Positions 59,431 to 64,000 of a stretch of 64,000 nucleotides of DNA are shown in pieces. Origin of the DNA: Ophioderma brevispina (taxonomy: Eukaryota; Echinodermata; Ophiuroidea; Amphilepidida; Ophiodermatidae); NCBI GenBank assembly GCA_023653785.1, contig JAMKCH010056757.1, positions 21,894-85,893 of the forward strand, in the 5' to 3' direction. The first letter of the stretch is position 1, and each line of letters opens with the position of its first letter. Under the pieces are notes generated by a model. It was not told the DNA's origin. It saw only the letters and a program-made list of their open reading frames with translations, and searched no databases. A program made the position numbers and the translations under genes.

Positions 59431-59957
59431 GCCAGGTTGGCGGCTCAATACCACCAGCGGTGCACATGAAGCAGATGGCGAACCATGTTTCCGATGCAAA
59501 ATCCAGAGTTATGAACCTTTCGGCCCAGATTGCCGACTATAGCCTTTAATGGTGTCCGTAAACCGGTACCTACCGAGAGTATCGGGTGAAAGTTGAACCG
59601 TCGAAAAACAGCAAGTAGACGATGGAAAAGTGAGATAAAATACTCAGGAACCAATCTACACACTAGCTCCCCAACCACGCGCTATATGAATGTGGAATTA
59701 CTCGAAGGGGTTCTACCCTAGGCAGACACTGTATACACGTGTGACTAGCACGCATCCTTTTTGCGGAAAGTACACTCACTGACTCCTTCTAAAACGGACG
59801 CAGATTGCGCAACAACTTTGGGATGGGCTGAAGCAGCAACCGAACCAAAATTTCAGAAAATGCGTAGAACACTGTTATAGGTATATAGGTGATAAAAGCT
59901 ATAAATCGCTGAAAATTGCAAACTTCTCAAGGTACATAAGAGCACACAACTTGCTTT

Positions 59958-60129
59958 GAGCGTAGCAAAATGAGAAGTCGGTGTTGCTAGATCCTTGGCC
60001 CCCTGACAGTGTGCCACTCAGGGTTCAATTTTAACAGTGGGTCGTCAGGGAGATTGGCCTAAATGAAGCCGTAGAAAATGAAAATGCATTAAGTCGGCTT
60101 GAATGGGAACGTACTAGGAGATGTAAGGT
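59958..60129. repeat. DIRS inverted terminal repeat (5' end of the element)
   Basis: Complementary in blocks to 52352-52557. Its outermost 40 bp (60091-60130) are also complementary to 52708-52750 in the internal complementary region. Confidence 0.75.
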
Positions 60130-60330
60130 ATCACATGTTGCACCTATGACTCAGTTTGGTTCCAATATGAACTTCACTTTTCACCTGAGGTCAATTTTAG
60201 CATTTTAACCTCCTATTTTAAACACTGACCTCGACATACTTTGACCTCAGTATGTGACCTTTCGCCTCATCAACAAATGGGGGGATTCCATCGTTCACCT
60301 GTGACCCAATTTGTTTTCAACTCCATGAAG
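60130..60330 (+). repeat. TGACCT-rich repeat, right flank of the DIRS element
   Basis: CAGTTTGGTTCCAATATGAA, TGACCTCGACATACTTTGAC, then CATCAACAAATGGGGGGATT and TTCACCTGTGACCCAATTTG, which begins the next unit. Continues the repeat interrupted at 52351. Confidence 0.7.
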
Positions 60331-61249
60331 TATGGCGGAATCTTACAAGAAATGTATAACCCTTTTATCACACAATCATCAACTACAATCATCAACAACC
60401 GTCCATCACCAAACACAACAGACGAATCAACAACTAACTAAACAGTGGACAAAGTGAGTGATCCCTATGTGTCTTGCCTGCCCTTAGGGCAGACGACCAA
60501 AAAAGGACCATTTTAGGGGGTTTGGTCCACTTTTAAAAAAAAAGTCACTTTTTCACAAAAAAAGGTCCACTTTTTTGATGTCCCGCACCCCCCCCCGCCA
60601 AAAAATAAATCACTGTTTACGGCCCTGCTCCAAACTGATTTGAGTCCCAAAATGGGATCTCCGGAGCTATGTTTTTCCTAAAATTTTGGAAAATAAGCCG
60701 CCATTTCAGATACTTTTTGGGAATGTTTTTTTACATGGCATCTTTTGTGGCCTCCACTTGGTCTGTTTTGTTTTCCCTTATGCCACCGCGCTCACGACTC
60801 GCGGCACCAACATCACCAAACCAAACACATAGTAGACACAAACACACCAGTACAATTTTACTTGTAACATCTTATTTGTCATTTTTTACACATCTCTATT
60901 TTAATACATTTTGACTAACATTTCATCTGATCCTAATTACCTCTGAACTGTGTCTCTGTAGCAAGTCAGTCGTACGTGTACAAACATGATCTCGCCTTTT
61001 TTTCCCCTTTAAAACACTGCCCTTCTTATCACAATATAAGTCATGCAATACAATAATTCATGTAGGTTAATGTTTTCGCCTAGATGTGCTCAGCATACCA
61101 ACAGAAACGCAGTATGAAAAAAAAAATTATTCATCATCCTCTAGGGTGACTGATAGGAACTCTAAATTGAGATAATTTTGGCAAGCAGAATTTTTCAACG
61201 GTAGAACGACAAAGACATTTTTCGTGTTGGCTCAATTCTCTTTTTGACA
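60331..61249. other. Unannotated spacer
   Basis: A- and C-runs at ~60530-60610. No gene was seen. Confidence 0.4.
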
Positions 61250-61578
61250 CACTGTTAGAAAATTTTCCGTAATGTCCGTAAATTTCTGGCAGCAGAATTT
61301 CCAGACTTTTTAGGGTTAATTTACAGAATTTGTCAAATAACGGAACTTTGACAGTAATTTTACAGAAATTCGTCTCATATTATGGAAGAAAATGTGTATT
61401 TTAACAGAATTTTCCGCAATTTAAAATTACGGAACGAAAAAAAAAGTCCAGAAATATTTGAAATATTTCCGTAAATTAACATTTTTTATGTTTTTTTATT
61501 TTTATTGTTTTCTAGAATAGATTTTCTGTAAATTTACGGAAAATCTGTTTTCTTAATTTACCGAAATTTCTAACAGTG
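61250..61578. mobile_element. CACTG-ended MITE (329 bp)
   Basis: The left end CACTGTTAGAAAATTTTCCG and right end CGAAATTTCTAACAGTG are inverted repeats. The AT-rich interior repeats CCGTAAATT-type motifs in both orientations, as subterminal transposase-binding arrays often do. Ends of CACTG/CAGTG type suggest the CACTA (EnSpm/CMC) group, but the flanking duplication is unclear. Confidence 0.65.
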
Positions 61579-62020
61579 TACCACAGTATTACTTTCCATG
61601 CGTGTTATAAACATTTCGGTGAGGTTTTATTTTGCAGTTGAATTCTTATTTGTGAAATTCACAAAAATTAAACCCTTGCGAAACTTTCCACGCCGTTTAC
61701 AAGCATATTGGAGGTTGTACATGACCCAAACCGAGCCAATTGCAAACACACAAACCCAACTTATAAGCTATTTTGAGCACAGAAAATATACACATAGAAA
61801 ATATTACTTATGAAAAGTTAACATAATTTAGTGGTTTTTCATTTATTTTTATCCCAAAAGTACTGGTAAACATATATGTACATCATTAACCATATTTTGA
61901 TTGGTTTTAACCAACCCTCTGAGTGCAAATGAAAAACTTGACACTGCTTTGATTCAGAAGAGGATATGGGATGGACTGTGATAATTCTGTTGTTAATGTA
62001 ATTTCCATCTTTTCTCTTTC
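61579..62020. other. Unannotated spacer
   Basis: No feature was recognised. Confidence 0.4.
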
Positions 62021-62024
62021 TTAA

Positions 62025-62100
62025 AGGTGCATTTCGTGATTTCAACACCTTCTGCAATTCATTGTTCACTAGATATCCCAGAGAAAAGCTTATCCACATG
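62025..62100 (+). mobile_element. MITE family 2, left-end fragment
   Basis: AGGTGCATTTCGTGATTTC after TTAA (62021-62024), then TTCACTAGATATCCCAGAGA, matches the left end of 34733-35317. No right end was found. Confidence 0.6.
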
Positions 62101-62137
62101 TATTGATCGAGATCTCGATCACTTGAGCACAGTAAGT

Positions 62138-62790
62138 GTTAATTTGCATAAAAAAATTCAAAATGGGCTGCCATTTTGACATTTTTGTACATAACTCAAG
62201 ATTTAAGGCTTGTAAAGACTTCATTCTTGTGTCTATACATATTTTTCAGGGTCAAGGAATTAAATTAGATCATTAGTTATGGTCATGCGTGCCTACGGAT
62301 GAGGTGCCTATGGATGAGGCATGTGTATAGGGATTTTTGATTTTCGGGGTTTTGCATTATTTTGTTTTATAATCTTGTAACCCTGCCATGTATTAAGATA
62401 AGTAACATCTCATTTTGTTTGTTATTTATGTGGCATTCATTTTGACTCATACAACAGTTTACGCTATGATGATAATTGAAGGTAACAAATTAGACTGCCA
62501 CAAAAGTTTGTACTTTTACATCAAAATTTCACTTTTCCACCCTATATGACACTTGTGGCACCCTGTATATGCACATACAAGTTGCATATTGTCTTCCTTA
62601 CATTTTTAGCTTTACAACAATATATAGTTTTATAGGTATCTCAAAAACAATTGATGAAGTGTGAAAACGTGTAATATTTGGTATTTTCAAGCATGTAACA
62701 CATTTTGCTCCCAACTCATGGCGCATGACCTTATAGCATTAGGTCATATTGACAGTTAATTTGCATAAAAATTCAAAATGGCCGCTATTT
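62138..62790. repeat. Dispersed direct-repeat pair
   Basis: GTTAATTTGCATAAAAAAATTCAAAATGG-like sequence at ~62139-62168 recurs at ~62756-62782 (the second copy lacks two A residues). The sequence between is unassigned. Confidence 0.55.
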
Positions 62791-64000
62791 TAAATTTATG
62801 CAAATGTAGATATTTTTCACTGCATTTAAATTTCAAACAATTTAAGTAAATCCTTGAAGAAAAGCAGTAGTTAACAGGGAAAAAATATGCAGAATAAAGA
62901 CTCAAGAACTTCAATTGCTCTGTTTGCTTCAAACAGAGCAAACAAACAGACAAACAAAAACAATTTGCATTTCCTCACGGATGCAGTGATTACAGTTTGC
63001 AGAGTGACGTATGTTTTTTAGGGCGCATGACAACACACACTCTGTCAGCCATCTTTGTTTTTTCAACTGGACTTCAAAACACATTCAAAACATGCATGCA
63101 CTACAGGCTCCTGGTTTCAACATGGATAAATCCCAAACATCTCCTGGTCTGTGAAACACGTTCCTACTCAGGATCGCCAAATCTCATCCCCATAGCAGGT
63201 TCAATGCCTGATTTGTGTGACAATGACACAGGTGTGGAATAGCCCAGTCTACAGCACTCAAGAGTGTTAAAATATTTGTTAGCTTTCCACACCCGAGGCC
63301 ACCCAACAACAGCTAACATTGTTTTCCACAGCTTCTATTAATTTATTTTTTAACACACAAACAAGCAGCAAGCACTTTAAAGAATTCAGTGATGTACTCC
63401 TTAGTTATCTCTCGACTACAGTCTTGGGGCATTTCCGCATGCATAAGCCATTTTCCTGATATTTCTTGAGATATAAAATCCCACTTTTTACACGGTTGGC
63501 TTTTTGTGGATATTGACCTATTGTCAAGTACTGTAGCCAAAATACTTTTTCCATGTACAGAATTTTTTTCGTGATTTTAAATTTTTGTGTGTTATTTACT
63601 TCTTGGAATCTATGTAATGGTAGAATGTACATGTGTACATAATTGTATTTTTACATATTATTTTGCATTTCCATTTATGAAATTTGCCAAGATAGTGCAA
63701 ATGAAAAAAAACCACAATAAGTAGAACCAGAACGTAAAATTCACAAGACCAAAAAATTTAAAGTTACTTTTTTTTTTTTTGGGGGGGGGCCTTCTTTCTC
63801 AGTGTTGTTTGTTGTTTTTTAGTGGTTTATTTTTTAAAAAAAAATCTTGATAGGGATCATCTTTTGGGAACAAGCAGCCTACTACTATTGAATTTGTTTT
63901 TTGCTTGATTTGTGCTATCTTATTCAGACCTTCATTATTAAATTATGAACTCCATATTCTAAATGCCTGCCTGCCTGCTGTCTCACCAAGAGCAGGACTG
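62791..64000. other. Unannotated end of window
   Basis: No gene was supported. An 81-codon frame at 62997-63242 has no domain. T- and G-runs lie at 63768-63790. Confidence 0.4.

Larger units (their letters stand above)
52352..60129 (-). mobile_element. DIRS-type tyrosine-recombinase retrotransposon, ~7.8 kb, defective
   Basis: A GC-rich island on the minus strand holds, in order, a non-coding leader, an Arg/Ser/Gly-rich Gag, reverse transcriptase with a YLDD centre, a DIRS-style RNase H, and a tyrosine recombinase. There is no integrase, no protease and no LTR. Inverted terminal repeats (52352-52557 and 59958-60129) and an internal complementary region (52661-52750) give the diagnostic DIRS architecture, in which the internal region pairs with both outer ends while a circular intermediate forms. 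Every coding block is frameshifted, by decay or read error. No target duplication is expected, because integration is by the recombinase. Confidence 0.9.

Noticed and set aside
1..64000. CRISPR array or bacterial operon
   Set aside because: No regularly spaced identical repeats with unique spacers, no ribosome-binding-site/ORF packing; sequence character is eukaryotic.

Overview
This is eukaryotic, almost certainly metazoan DNA. It is AT-rich, dense with small inverted-repeat transposons, SINEs and microsatellites, and has no operon-like coding. A DIRS-type tyrosine-recombinase retrotransposon, TGACCT-rich dispersed repeats, tRNA-derived SINEs with (ATT)n tails and TTAA-flanked MITEs together suggest a marine invertebrate, perhaps a deuterostome such as an echinoderm. 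The species guess is inference. I found no convincing host protein-coding gene: every reading frame outside the DIRS element and one LINE fragment is short and lacks a recognisable domain. The window reads as intergenic or deep-intronic sequence.

Layout. 1-8735: a ~4-5 kb segment present twice in tandem, the second copy full of small indels. 8736-11347: three inverted-repeat elements. 11348-13431: a second tandem duplication of ~1.06 kb. 13432-24447: scattered MITEs, two SINEs, a 72-nt near-perfect hairpin, a TGACCT-rich element carrying a perfect nuclear-receptor DR1 sequence, and a GC-rich island at 22.1-22.5 kb. 24448-24895: a polypurine tract. 24896-34000: mostly featureless, with one MITE and one candidate conserved island. 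34733-35317: a MITE split by a LINE C-terminal fragment. 36206-42024: a third duplication, ordered A1, X, B1, A2, B2. X is a 1,629-bp DNA transposon and the A2/B2 junction is its exact empty site. 42025-52130: more MITEs, one split by a nested ~0.8 kb insertion. 52352-60129: a GC-rich, frameshifted but structurally complete DIRS retrotransposon on the minus strand (leader, Gag, RT, RNase H, tyrosine recombinase, internal complementary region). 60130-64000: resumed TGACCT repeat, one CACTG-ended MITE and a fragment of another.

The main messages are these. (1) The DIRS copy keeps the diagnostic termini: inverted terminal repeats plus an internal region that joins complements of both outer ends. 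(2) Three local duplications look like unmerged haplotypes or low-accuracy gap filling. Because of that, two insertions can be read as presence/absence pairs inside this one window. (3) Several MITE families share TTAA flanks and an AGG-type terminus.
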